This document shows positions 29,418 through 36,739 of a DNA stretch of 37,097 nucleotides, one piece after another. A model generated the notes under the pieces. That model saw nothing but the letters and a program-made list of their open reading frames with translations, did no database searches and had not been told where the DNA came from. Position 1 is the stretch's first letter. Each line of letters begins with the position of its first letter. Source of the stretch: Streptococcus cristatus (lineage in GTDB: Bacteria; Bacillota; Bacilli; Lactobacillales; Streptococcaceae); the NCBI RefSeq assembly GCF_001578775.1, contig NZ_KQ969062.1, positions 700,797 through 737,893 on the forward strand, in the 5' to 3' direction. The position numbers and the translations under genes were made by a program.

Positions 29418-30048
29418 GAACCACCACACCAAACATAAGACAGGGTACAAATGCTAGCCTGTCTTTTTTCTTTTTAAAACAATAACAAGCGAGGCCAGAG
29501 AAGCTAGCGATTTGGATGAGAATGAAAATTTCTGTCAGGCTGAAAATGGCTGAGCAGGAAGCAAGAAAGAGAAAATCTCCAGCTCCGATGTGAAGATTAA
29601 AAAAGAAGGCCAGAAGTCCTAGGGCTAAAAAGAAGAGCATGAGCGGATTGATACCTGCTGTAGCCATCAGCAAGAACTGAAAAATCAGCCAGATTAGGAG
29701 AGGGTATTCTTGCTCACGCTGATCGTAGATAGCTAGGGTCAAGCCCATCGTTAGCAGTAAGAGCTGGGCTAGCGAAAGATAGCCTAAGCTCCAGCTTAGA
29801 AAAAGTAAACCCAGCACTAACTCAAAAGCAGCATACCAGACAGAAAGACGAATCTTGCAGAAACGACACCGGAAACCATTAAGCAACTGAGACAGGATAG
29901 GGACCAAATCCCGTGCTCTGAGTATCTGCTTGCAGTTGTCACAGTGGCTGCTTGGTGAGATGATGGATTGTTCTGGGAAGCGGTCAATAACTAAGCCTAG
30001 AAATGAGGCCAAAACCGTTCCGACTAGAAAAAAGTATAGATGAATCAT
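29386..30048 (-). CDS. cclA: Prepilin peptidase of the competence pseudopilus
   Basis: A 220-residue type IV prepilin leader peptidase/N-methyltransferase. The zinc motif is C36-x2-C39 and C61-x2-C64. Active-site aspartates are Asp109 (IYDQ) and Asp158 in the GAGD motif (155-158), within a protein of about seven membrane segments. In streptococci it matures ComGC-type pseudopilins needed for DNA uptake. A ComX-box-like CACGAATA lies 7 nt before ATG, which fits a late-competence gene. Its 3' end overlaps trpA, and the trp terminator lies within it. Confidence 0.92.
   Translation of the reverse strand: MIHLYFFLVGTVLASFLGLVIDRFPEQSIISPSSHCDNCKQILRARDLVPILSQLLNGFRCRFCKIRLSVWYAAFELVLGLLFLSWSLGYLSLAQLLLLTMGLTLAIYDQREQEYPLLIWLIFQFLLMATAGINPLMLFFLALGLLAFFFNLHIGAGDFLFLASCSAIFSLTEIFILIQIASFSGLACYCFKKKKDRLAFVPCLMFGVVVLISYKLLLLG
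29437..29469 (+). terminator. Terminator of the trp operon, inside cclA
   Basis: AAGACAGG pairs with CCTGTCTT and is followed by a T-run (29464-29469). It lies wholly within the 3' coding part of the convergent cclA gene. Confidence 0.8.
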
Positions 30049-30055
30049 ACTTGTT

Positions 30056-30063
30056 TATTCGTG
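30056..30063 (-). promoter_or_regulatory. ComX box (cin-box) of cclA
   Basis: CACGAATA on the minus strand matches the streptococcal competence sigma factor box TACGAATA at 7 of 8 positions. The gap to the cclA ATG is 7 nt, so the transcript is nearly or fully leaderless. Confidence 0.7.
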
Positions 30064-30129
30064 ATTTTGAGTAGAAAAATCTGAAATTTTACAACTTTTC
30101 TAATAAAGTAAAATTTTGAGTTTTAATAC

Positions 30130-30158
30130 TTGACTTTCTTAATTAGAAGCATTATAAT
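30130..30158 (+). promoter_or_regulatory. Promoter of dpr
   Basis: TTGACT (30130-30135), 17-nt spacer, TATAAT (30153-30158). PerR boxes overlap and follow it. Confidence 0.85.
30143..30157 (+). promoter_or_regulatory. PerR box 1 (one mismatch) over the dpr -10
   Basis: TTAGAAGCATTATAA matches the PerR consensus TTANAATNATTNTAA except for one base. It covers the spacer and most of the -10. Confidence 0.6.
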
Positions 30159-30178
30159 TAAAACATAATCAATAAAGA

Positions 30179-30193
30179 TTAGAATGATTATAA
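30179..30193 (+). promoter_or_regulatory. PerR box 2 (perfect) in the dpr leader
   Basis: TTAGAATGATTATAA fits the PerR consensus at every defined position. It lies about 14-28 nt after the expected transcription start, 20 nt before the ATG at 30214, so bound PerR would block elongation or initiation. Confidence 0.8.
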
Positions 30194-30213
30194 ATAAAAA
30201 GAGAGGTATCATT

Positions 30214-30729
30214 ATGACTCAAGTAAAACATGGCGCTGCAGCAGATGTAGCAACTTTCACTAACCAAAATTCTTTACCAAAAACAAAAGCAGTTCTCAAC
30301 CAAGTAGTTTCAGATCTTTATACAGCTCGTATCGCTCTTCACCAAGTTCACTGGTATATGCGTGGTGCAGGCTTCATGGTATGGCATCCAAAAATGGACG
30401 AATACATGGATACAATTGATGAAACCTTGGATGAAGTCAGCGAACGCTTGATTACTTTAGGTGGCAAGCCTTATTCAACTCTGACAGAGTTTATTCAACA
30501 CAGCAAAATTGAAGAAAAGGCTGGCGAATTCAGCAAGAATGTTGAAGAAAGCTTGGAGCGCGTGATTGAAATTTTCCGTTATCTGACAGATCTTTACCAA
30601 GAAGCTCTGGATGTGACAGATGAAGAAGGCGACGATGTAACCAATGATATCTTCGTTGGTGCTAAGGCAGACCTTGAAAAGACGATCTGGATGTTGACAG
30701 CTGAGCTTGGCCAAACACCAGGTTTGTAA
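30214..30729 (+). CDS. dpr: Dps-like peroxide resistance protein
   Basis: A ferritin-like 12-mer subunit that stores iron and prevents Fenton chemistry in aerotolerant, catalase-negative streptococci. Ferroxidase residues His46, Asp73 and Glu77 are visible, along with LHQVHWYMRG. From ATG 30214 (GAGAGG 30201-30206) it has 171 residues. An in-frame ATG at 30184 lies inside the PerR box and lacks a ribosome-binding site. Two PerR-box matches in the promoter point to peroxide and metal control. Confidence 0.95.
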   Translation: MTQVKHGAAADVATFTNQNSLPKTKAVLNQVVSDLYTARIALHQVHWYMRGAGFMVWHPKMDEYMDTIDETLDEVSERLITLGGKPYSTLTEFIQHSKIEEKAGEFSKNVEESLERVIEIFRYLTDLYQEALDVTDEEGDDVTNDIFVGAKADLEKTIWMLTAELGQTPGL

Positions 30730-30741
30730 AATGATGTTTAA

Positions 30742-30917
30742 AGAGGCTGGGACAAAAGTCCTAGCCTCTCAATTGTCTTTGGATTGTCGAGCAAGACGCA
30801 GTGGTTGAGTGGGCTCTACTACGCTGATTTCATCAGCTTTTACAGCCCTACTCAACTGTGCGGAGGTGGGACGACGAAATCGAATTCTAACCAATTACCG
30901 ATTTCTGTCCCACTCTC
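30742..30917 (+). repeat. Structured intergenic repeat of about 176 bp
   Basis: Three successive hairpins fill the element. The first is AGAGGCTGGGAC with GTCCTAGCCTCT (30742-30769, AAAA loop). The second has GTTGAGT-GGGCT with AGCCC-ACTCAAC (30804-30856) around an inner GCTGAT/ATCAGC. The third has GTGGGAC with GTCCCAC (30866-30913) enclosing GAAATCG/CGATTTC. Its last 19 bases recur at 2-20. Related strings are common after streptococcal genes, from general memory. No coding potential is seen. Confidence 0.7.
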
Positions 30918-30937
30918 TGTTTTTTCTTAAGGATTGT

Positions 30938-31021
30938 TTAAGCTTCTTCCCTTATACTAAGATTATCAAATGAAGACCTCCTAACTTTGTTTGATAGAAC
31001 TCCTAAACTTTTCTTTTTCAT
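30938..31021 (-). CDS. Possible 27-residue peptide gene
   Basis: A short reading frame begins MKKKSLGVLSNKV and ends with SIREEA. It has a well-spaced AGGAG (31028-31032, 6 nt before ATG) and a basic N-terminal half. No promoter is clear, and a bidirectional hairpin (31034-31060) lies just upstream of its ribosome-binding site. It may be a real small peptide gene, a remnant, or chance. Confidence 0.3.
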   Translation of the reverse strand: MKKKSLGVLSNKVRRSSFDNLSIREEA

Positions 31022-31033
31022 AATAATCTCCTG

Positions 31034-31060
31034 AAAAGGCAGCCTTTTTGGCTGTCTTTT
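31034..31060. terminator. Bidirectional hairpin terminator before yqgQ
   Basis: AAAAGGCAGCC pairs with GGCTGTCTTTT around TTTTT, giving a T-run on either strand. It isolates yqgQ from upstream transcription. Confidence 0.75.
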
Positions 31061-31073
31061 CTGTTTTGTCATC

Positions 31074-31102
31074 TTGAAAACTTTGCTAAAATCTGATAAA
31101 AT
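31074..31102 (+). promoter_or_regulatory. Promoter abutting yqgQ
   Basis: TTGAAA (31074-31079), 17-nt spacer, TAAAAT (31097-31102) with TGA directly before it. ATG is 7 nt after the hexamer, so the mRNA should start at or next to the start codon. Confidence 0.75.
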
Positions 31103-31109
31103 ATAGCTC

Positions 31110-31328
31110 ATGAAAACACTCTATGATGTGCAGCAATTTCTTAAAAATTTCGGGATCATTATCTATATGGGCAAGCGTCTTTATGATATTGAGATGATGA
31201 AAATTGAGCTGGAGCGGATTTACGATGCTGGCCTGATGGATAAGCTTGATTATCTGGAGGCTGAGGCGGTTCTTCGCAGAGAACATCAAGTAGAGTTGAA
31301 GTATTTAGAAGATAAAGGGAGAAACTAG
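31110..31328 (+). CDS. yqgQ: YqgQ family (DUF910) protein
   Basis: A 72-residue three-helix protein (MKTLYDVQQFLKNFG, YMGKRLYDIEMM, AGLMDKLDYLEAEAVLRREH) of the YqgQ/DUF910 family, possibly nucleic-acid binding; its function is unknown. The start agrees with the family N-terminus yet lacks any Shine-Dalgarno sequence, with the -10 box 7 nt upstream, suggesting leaderless translation. It lies 1 nt before the rhodanese gene. Confidence 0.88.
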   Translation: MKTLYDVQQFLKNFGIIIYMGKRLYDIEMMKIELERIYDAGLMDKLDYLEAEAVLRREHQVELKYLEDKGRN

Positions 31329-31329
31329 A

Positions 31330-31710
31330 ATGGGAATTTGGACTTTATGGGCAATCTTGCTGGGAATGTTGGCTTGGATGGGCTTCAATTATTTCCGTAT
31401 TCGTCGTGCAGCTAAGGTAGTAGATAATAGTGAGTTTGAAGGCTTGATTCGTCAAGGGCAATTGATTGACTTGCGTGATCCATCGGATTTCCATCGCAAG
31501 CATATCTTGGGGGCGCGCAATATTCCGTCCCAACAGCTCAAGTCTAGTATCAATGCGCTTCGCAAAGACAAACCAGTTCTTCTTTATGAAAATAGCCGTG
31601 GGCAACGTGTGACCAATGCGGCAATCTACTTGAAGAAGCAAGGTTTTAACGATATTTATATCCTGTCTTACGGTCTTGATTCTTGGAGCGGTAAGGTAAA
31701 GACAAGTTGA
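31330..31710 (+). CDS. Membrane-anchored rhodanese-like protein without active-site cysteine
   Basis: One N-terminal membrane helix (about 3-20) is followed by a rhodanese domain (LIDLRDPSDFHRKHILGARNIP, LKKQGFNDIYILSYGLDSWSG). The active-site loop reads LLYENSRGQR where a Cys would be expected, and the 126-residue protein contains no cysteine. Sulfur transfer by the usual mechanism is therefore impossible, and a binding or regulatory role is more likely. It follows yqgQ in the same operon. AAAGGGAGAAAC supports the start. Confidence 0.85.
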   Translation: MGIWTLWAILLGMLAWMGFNYFRIRRAAKVVDNSEFEGLIRQGQLIDLRDPSDFHRKHILGARNIPSQQLKSSINALRKDKPVLLYENSRGQRVTNAAIYLKKQGFNDIYILSYGLDSWSGKVKTS

Positions 31711-31896
31711 TTCTTTGTAGAAATATATACAAAGCTAACTACTTATAATTTAATTGGTCTGGTTTTGGGCAATTCTCATCAAAAAGAAACTCAATTAGAT
31801 TATAAAACAGAAAGAATTCTTAATATCGTCGGTATTGTTATTTCTGTCATCAACTGGATTGCAGGAATTCTTCTGACTATGAATGGATTTGTGTAA
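31711..31896 (+). pseudogene. Remnant of a small membrane protein gene (DUF4190/CD225-like)
   Basis: Directly after the rhodanese stop, the same frame stays open for 61 codons to a TAA and encodes NLIGLVLGN, a polar loop, and ILNIVGIVISVINWIAGILL. This resembles the last helix of small two-helix membrane proteins. There is no convincing start codon or ribosome-binding site, so it looks like the 3' end of a gene whose beginning was lost. Confidence 0.45.
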
Positions 31897-31904
31897 TAAA
31901 TAAT

Positions 31905-31928
31905 AAAAAGGCTTGAATAAGCCTTTTT
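31905..31928. terminator. Bidirectional terminator between the rhodanese unit and rsuA
   Basis: AAAAAGGCTT pairs with AAGCCTTTTT around a 4-nt loop, symmetric for both convergent units. Confidence 0.88.
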
Positions 31929-31931
31929 GTT

Positions 31932-32657
31932 TTACCAAGTTTGTTCCAAATAGCCTCTGATAATCTCGAGTTCGGAAGGATTCAGCGGTCGATAGCTGCC
32001 TTCTGCTAGATTGAGATCCAGCTGAAAATCGCCGAAATGAGTGCGTTTGAGATAGGTGACCTTGACACCAACTGCTAGAAACATTTTCTTGACCTGATGA
32101 AATTTTCCTTCAGAAATGGTAACTGAGGCGGTGGAGTGCTCGAAGCTAGTCGTGTGAATTTGAAGTTGAGCGGGCTTGCAACGAGTGCCATCCAGAAAAA
32201 CAATTCCTCGCTGAAAAGTAACTATGGCTTCTTGGTCAAGAGGGCCGTTGACTTCGACATAGTAGGTCTTTGCGATATGGTATTGTGGATGGAGGAGTTG
32301 AAATCCCAGTGGTCCATTATCTGTAACCAGGAGCAGGCCACGTGTGTCGCGATCCAAACGGCCGATGGCGTAAAGATGGTCGTTATAATCTTCTGGGGCA
32401 ATTAGATCTAGGACAGTCATCTTGTCTGCGTCAGAACTGGCAGTGACAGCACCAGCGGGCTTGTTCATCAGAAAATAATGGTGGGCTAGGTGGTTTAAAG
32501 GTTTACCAGCTAGGCTAATGGACTGGAGGCCACTATCGACATTTTGACTGAGGGAGCGAGCTGCTTGACCGTCAATTACAATTTGCCTTAGTCGCAGTTT
32601 TTGTTTCATCTCTTTCCGGCTAATCTTAGCGAGGGCTAAGAATTTATCAAGGCGCAT
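31932..32657 (-). CDS. rsuA: 16S rRNA pseudouridine synthase, RsuA type
   Basis: An S4 domain (MRLDKFLALAKISRKEM) is followed by a pseudouridine synthase domain with catalytic Asp102 in GRLDRDTRG, NKPAGAVTAS and EGKFHQVKKMFLAVG. It has 241 residues from the ATG at 32655-32657. AAAGGA 6 nt upstream selects this ATG over the one five codons earlier. It probably modifies U516 of 16S rRNA (E. coli numbering). It is a paralogue of rluB at 15680. Confidence 0.88.
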   Translation of the reverse strand: MRLDKFLALAKISRKEMKQKLRLRQIVIDGQAARSLSQNVDSGLQSISLAGKPLNHLAHHYFLMNKPAGAVTASSDADKMTVLDLIAPEDYNDHLYAIGRLDRDTRGLLLVTDNGPLGFQLLHPQYHIAKTYYVEVNGPLDQEAIVTFQRGIVFLDGTRCKPAQLQIHTTSFEHSTASVTISEGKFHQVKKMFLAVGVKVTYLKRTHFGDFQLDLNLAEGSYRPLNPSELEIIRGYLEQTW

Positions 32658-32803
32658 GCGTTTTCCTTTCAAAGGTTTGGATCGATTCTTTTTCTCCTTT
32701 TATCATACTCTTTCGGAAGTAAAATTGCAAAAATAGCTACAGTTTACGATTTGCCTATGAAAACATTTACACTTGGTTAGCCCGTGTTTTTTGGAAAAAA
32801 CTG

Positions 32804-32812
32804 TGTTATAAT
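32804..32812 (+). promoter_or_regulatory. Extended -10 promoter of typA
   Basis: TGT followed by TATAAT (32807-32812), 38 nt before the typA ATG; AGAGGAAA is the ribosome-binding site. Confidence 0.65.
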
Positions 32813-32850
32813 TTTTAGTTGGAAATAAATAATAAGATTTAGAGGAAATC

Positions 32851-34698
32851 ATGACAAAATTAAGAGAAGATATCCGTAACATTGCGATTATCGCCCACGT
32901 TGACCATGGGAAAACAACCCTCGTTGACGAATTATTGAAACAGTCTGAAACTCTTGATGCTCGTACAGAGTTGGCAGAGCGTGCTATGGATTCAAACGAT
33001 ATTGAAAAAGAGCGTGGAATTACCATTCTTGCTAAAAATACAGCCGTTGCTTACAACGGAACTCGTATCAATATCATGGACACACCAGGACACGCGGACT
33101 TCGGTGGAGAAGTTGAACGTATCATGAAAATGGTTGACGGGGTTGTTTTGGTTGTAGATGCCTACGAAGGAACTATGCCACAAACTCGTTTCGTATTGAA
33201 AAAAGCCTTGGAACAAGATCTTGTACCTATCGTTGTGGTTAACAAAATCGATAAACCATCAGCTCGCCCAGCAGAAGTAGTGGACGAAGTATTGGAACTC
33301 TTCATTGAGCTTGGTGCAGATGATGACCAGCTTGATTTCCCAGTTGTTTATGCTTCAGCTATCAACGGAACTTCTTCACTTTCTGACGATCCAGCTGATC
33401 AAGAAAAAACAATGGCACCAATCTTTGATACCATTATCGACCATATCCCAGCTCCAGTAGATAACTCAGATGAGCCTTTGCAGTTCCAAGTGTCACTTTT
33501 GGACTACAATGACTTCGTTGGACGTATCGGTATCGGTCGTGTCTTCCGTGGTACTGTTAAGGTTGGGGACCAAGTTACCCTTTCTAAACTAGATGGTACA
33601 ACAAAGAACTTCCGTGTTACAAAACTCTTCGGTTTCTTTGGTTTGGAACGTCGTGAAATCCAAGAAGCCAAAGCGGGTGATTTGATTGCCGTTTCCGGTA
33701 TGGAAGATATCTTTGTCGGTGAAACTATTACTCCGACAGATGCAGTTGAAGCTCTTCCAATCCTACACATCGATGAACCAACACTTCAAATGACCTTCTT
33801 GGTCAACAATTCACCATTTGCTGGTAAGGAAGGTAAATGGGTGACTTCTCGTAAGGTGGAAGAACGCTTGCAAGCAGAATTGCAAACAGACGTTTCCCTT
33901 CGTGTGGATCCAACGGATTCACCAGATAAATGGACTGTTTCAGGACGTGGAGAATTGCACTTGTCAATCCTGATCGAAACCATGCGTCGTGAGGGATATG
34001 AACTTCAAGTATCTCGTCCAGAAGTTATCGTAAAAGAAATCGACGGTGTCAAATGTGAGCCATTTGAACGTGTTCAAATCGATACTCCAGAAGAATACCA
34101 AGGTTCAGTTATCCAAAGCCTTTCTGAACGTAAAGGTGAAATGTTGGATATGATTTCAACTGGTAATGGTCAAACTCGTTTGGTCTTCCTCGTTCCAGCG
34201 CGTGGTTTGATCGGTTACTCAACTGAGTTCTTGTCAATGACTCGTGGTTACGGTATCATGAACCATACCTTCGACCAATACTTGCCACTCATCCCAGATG
34301 AAATTGGTGGTCGTCACCGTGGTGCCCTTGTTTCCATCGATGCTGGTAAGGCAACAACCTACTCAATCATGTCTATAGAAGAACGTGGTACAATCTTTGT
34401 CAACCCAGGTACTGAGGTTTACGAAGGAATGATCATCGGTGAAAACTCTCGTGAAAACGACTTGACAGTTAACATTACTAAGGCCAAACAAATGACTAAC
34501 GTTCGTTCAGCTACTAAGGATCAAACAGCTGTTATCAAGACCCCTCGTATCTTGACCCTTGAAGAGTCACTCGAGTTCTTGAACGACGATGAGTACATGG
34601 AAGTAACACCTGAATCTATCCGTTTGCGTAAACAAATCTTGAACAAGCAAGAACGCGAAAAAGCTAATAAAAATAAGAAAAAACAAGCAGCAGAATAA
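32851..34698 (+). CDS. typA: Ribosome-associated GTPase TypA/BipA
   Basis: A translational GTPase of 615 residues. G1 is [11 protein letters not shown]3 is DTPGHADF and G4 is NKID, followed by EF-G-like domains and the BipA-specific C-terminal domain, with a basic end (KANKNKKKQ). It aids 50S assembly and translation under stress. Codon use is strongly biased, as in highly expressed genes. The DUF3165 gene follows 34 nt later. Confidence 0.97.
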   Translation: MTKLREDIRNIAIIAHVDHGKTTLVDELLKQSETLDARTELAERAMDSNDIEKERGITILAKNTAVAYNGTRINIMDTPGHADFGGEVERIMKMVDGVVLVVDAYEGTMPQTRFVLKKALEQDLVPIVVVNKIDKPSARPAEVVDEVLELFIELGADDDQLDFPVVYASAINGTSSLSDDPADQEKTMAPIFDTIIDHIPAPVDNSDEPLQFQVSLLDYNDFVGRIGIGRVFRGTVKVGDQVTLSKLDGTTKNFRVTKLFGFFGLERREIQEAKAGDLIAVSGMEDIFVGETITPTDAVEALPILHIDEPTLQMTFLVNNSPFAGKEGKWVTSRKVEERLQAELQTDVSLRVDPTDSPDKWTVSGRGELHLSILIETMRREGYELQVSRPEVIVKEIDGVKCEPFERVQIDTPEEYQGSVIQSLSERKGEMLDMISTGNGQTRLVFLVPARGLIGYSTEFLSMTRGYGIMNHTFDQYLPLIPDEIGGRHRGALVSIDAGKATTYSIMSIEERGTIFVNPGTEVYEGMIIGENSRENDLTVNITKAKQMTNVRSATKDQTAVIKTPRILTLEESLEFLNDDEYMEVTPESIRLRKQILNKQEREKANKNKKKQAAE

Positions 34699-34732
34699 AT
34701 CATTGAGTTGACTAGTGGTAGAAAGGAGCGGC

Positions 34733-34999
34733 ATGATTTACCTGATTATTGGAATATTAATCCTGCTTTTCTATGTATTTGCCATTCCAACTAGTATAAA
34801 GGGGACGTTGAATGTCTTGACATTCGTACTTTTGCTGGTTGCCTTGATCATTTTGCTTGCTTTGGCCATTTTTCAAATTTTTAAATTGCCTGGAGAATTA
34901 TTTGTGAGTATCTTTTTGATTATTATTACAGTGTGGGCCTTGATGGATATCGAGCGTCTAGTACCATCTCAGAAATCAAAAGAAACTTTAAACTCATAA
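34733..34999 (+). CDS. DUF3165 family membrane protein
   Basis: An 88-residue protein with three hydrophobic segments (about 2-19, 24-44, 49-65) and a short polar tail, matching the streptococcal DUF3165 family of unknown function. GAAAGGAG (34721-34728) selects ATG 34733 over an upstream in-frame GTG. It is co-transcribed with typA and ended by the hairpin at 35011. Confidence 0.78.
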   Translation: MIYLIIGILILLFYVFAIPTSIKGTLNVLTFVLLLVALIILLALAIFQIFKLPGELFVSIFLIIITVWALMDIERLVPSQKSKETLNS

Positions 35000-35010
35000 A
35001 CTATAAGGAA

Positions 35011-35061
35011 GGAATTAGGCTTCCAAAGGTCGTGTAGACTTTCGGTAGCCTAATTCCTTTT
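35011..35061 (+). terminator. Terminator after typA-DUF3165
   Basis: GGAATTAGGCT pairs with AGCCTAATTCC, followed by TTTTG. A degenerate copy of the right arm (AGCCTAATTCTTTTG) recurs at 35146-35160. Confidence 0.7.
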
Positions 35062-35148
35062 GTTTATCTAAAGCGAGATTCTTCGATGATGGTTTTGACT
35101 GAGTAGAAAGATAATACAGATACCGATGTTTTTTCGTTTAGCGAGAGC

Positions 35149-35343
35149 CTAATTCTTTTGAATGCTGTTGATAATCAGTGAGTAGGTCAGGTTTGGTAAG
35201 GCACTGGTAATTAAATGTTTTGGATAGTTTTTACTTATATAAACATGTTTTCCGAAGATTTCAATAGAATAATATTTCTTCTTATTTATTAAAAGCTGAT
35301 AACAGTTAAAATAAAAGCCTGATATGACTTTTTTATTTTCGCA
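35149..35343 (-). pseudogene. Possible 3' remnant of an unidentified gene
   Basis: The minus frame ending at TAG 35149 reads as protein-like sequence (KKYYSIEIFGKHVYISKN, then PNLTYSLIINSIQKN) with plausible codon use. Upstream it runs into the murD start region, so no intact gene exists. The rest of the 387-bp gap between the DUF3165 gene and murD (35000-35386) holds the terminator and a weak promoter-like TAAAAT (35352-35357). Confidence 0.3.
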
Positions 35344-35386
35344 AAAAAAGGTAAAATAGAAGGTAGTATGAATGAAGAGGTACATG

Positions 35387-36738
35387 ATGAAGACTATTTC
35401 AAAATTTGCCAATAGGAAAGTTTTGGTGTTGGGTTTAGCTAAATCAGGGGAGTCAGCTGCCCGCCTTTTGGATAAGCTTGGAGCGATTGTGACGGTCAAT
35501 GATGGCAAGCCTTTCGAGGAAAATCCAGCTGCCCAATCTTTGCTAGAAGAAGGAATTAAGGTCATAACTGGTGGTCATCCATTGGAGTTATTGGATGAAG
35601 ATTTTGAATGGATGGTGAAAAATCCGGGCATTCCTTACAATAATCCTATGGTTATGAGGGCTTTGGAAAAGAAGATTCCTGTTATTACTGAAGTCGAGCT
35701 GGCTTATCTGATTTCGGATGCACCGATTATCGGGATTACTGGCTCCAATGGAAAAACCACTACCACAACCATGATTGCAGAAGTGCTAACAGCAGGCGGA
35801 CAAAATGGTCTCTTGTCAGGGAATATCGGATTTCCAGCTAGTCAAGTTGCCCAAGATGCGGGTGAAACAGACACATTGGTCATGGAACTTTCTTCTTTCC
35901 AACTAATGGGAATCGAAACCTTCCATCCAGAAATAGCGGTCATTACAAATCTGATGCCGACGCATCTGGACTATCACGGCTCTTTTGAAGAATATGTGGC
36001 AGCCAAGTGGAATATCCAAAAAAATATGACAGCTTCTGACTATGTCGTGTTGAATTTCAATCAAGATTTGGCAAAAGAATTAGCTAAGAAGACGGCTGCC
36101 AAAGTGCTTCCTTTTTCAACTAAAGAAAAGGTCGATGGAGCTTACTTGGACGGCGATGTGCTGACTTTCCGTGGGGAAGCCATTATGAAAGCTTCTGAAC
36201 TAGGCGTGCCTGGTAGCCACAATGTAGAAAATGCTCTAGCAACCATTGCAGTAGCCAAACTTCGCGGGATTGACAATCAAGTTATTAAAGAAACTCTGGC
36301 TCATTTTGGTGGTGTCAAGCATCGTCTCCAGTATGTGGGCGAAATCCATCAAGTCAAATTTTACAATGATAGTAAATCAACTAATATTTTAGCGACCCAA
36401 AAAGCTTTGTCAGGCTTTGACAATAGTAAGGTCATTCTGATTGCTGGTGGTTTGGATCGTGGCAATGAATTTGATGAATTGGTGCCAGATATCAAGGGCT
36501 TGAAAAAATGGTGATTTTAGGAGAATCGGCTGCGCGTGTTAAGCGGGCTGCGGATCAGGCAGAAGTAAGCTATCTGGACGCTTCAGATGTCAGAGATGCT
36601 ACTCGCAAAGCCTTTTCTGTGGCGGAGTCTGGGGATGTTGTCCTTCTCAGTCCAGCCAATGCTAGCTGGGATATGTATAAGAATTTTGAAGTGCGGGGCG
36701 ATGAATTCCTTGCCGTGTTTAAAGAATTAAAGGGATAG
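35387..36738 (+). CDS. murD: UDP-N-acetylmuramoylalanine--D-glutamate ligase, split by a frameshift
   Basis: MurD adds D-glutamate to UDP-MurNAc-L-Ala. The first part carries [14 protein letters not shown], the ATP loop [30 protein letters not shown] and FYNDSKSTN. It runs off frame at stop 36512-36514 after GLKKW. The last 76 codons (from 36508, [13 protein letters not shown] to FKELKG) continue in the -1 frame and match the MurD C-terminus. One extra A in the A6 run (36503-36508) would restore GLKKMVILG and the normal length of about 450 residues. The enzyme is essential, so a sequence error or a slippage site is likely. The start is set by GAGG 6 nt before 35387. Confidence 0.9.
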
Positions 36739-36739
36739 A

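Noticed and set aside
30184..30213. Ten extra N-terminal residues for Dpr from ATG 30184
   Set aside because: This start lies inside the PerR box and has no ribosome-binding site; ATG 30214 has GAGAGG at good spacing.
36508..36738. A separate small gene after murD
   Set aside because: Its sequence is the MurD C-terminus in the shifted frame, so it is treated as part of murD.
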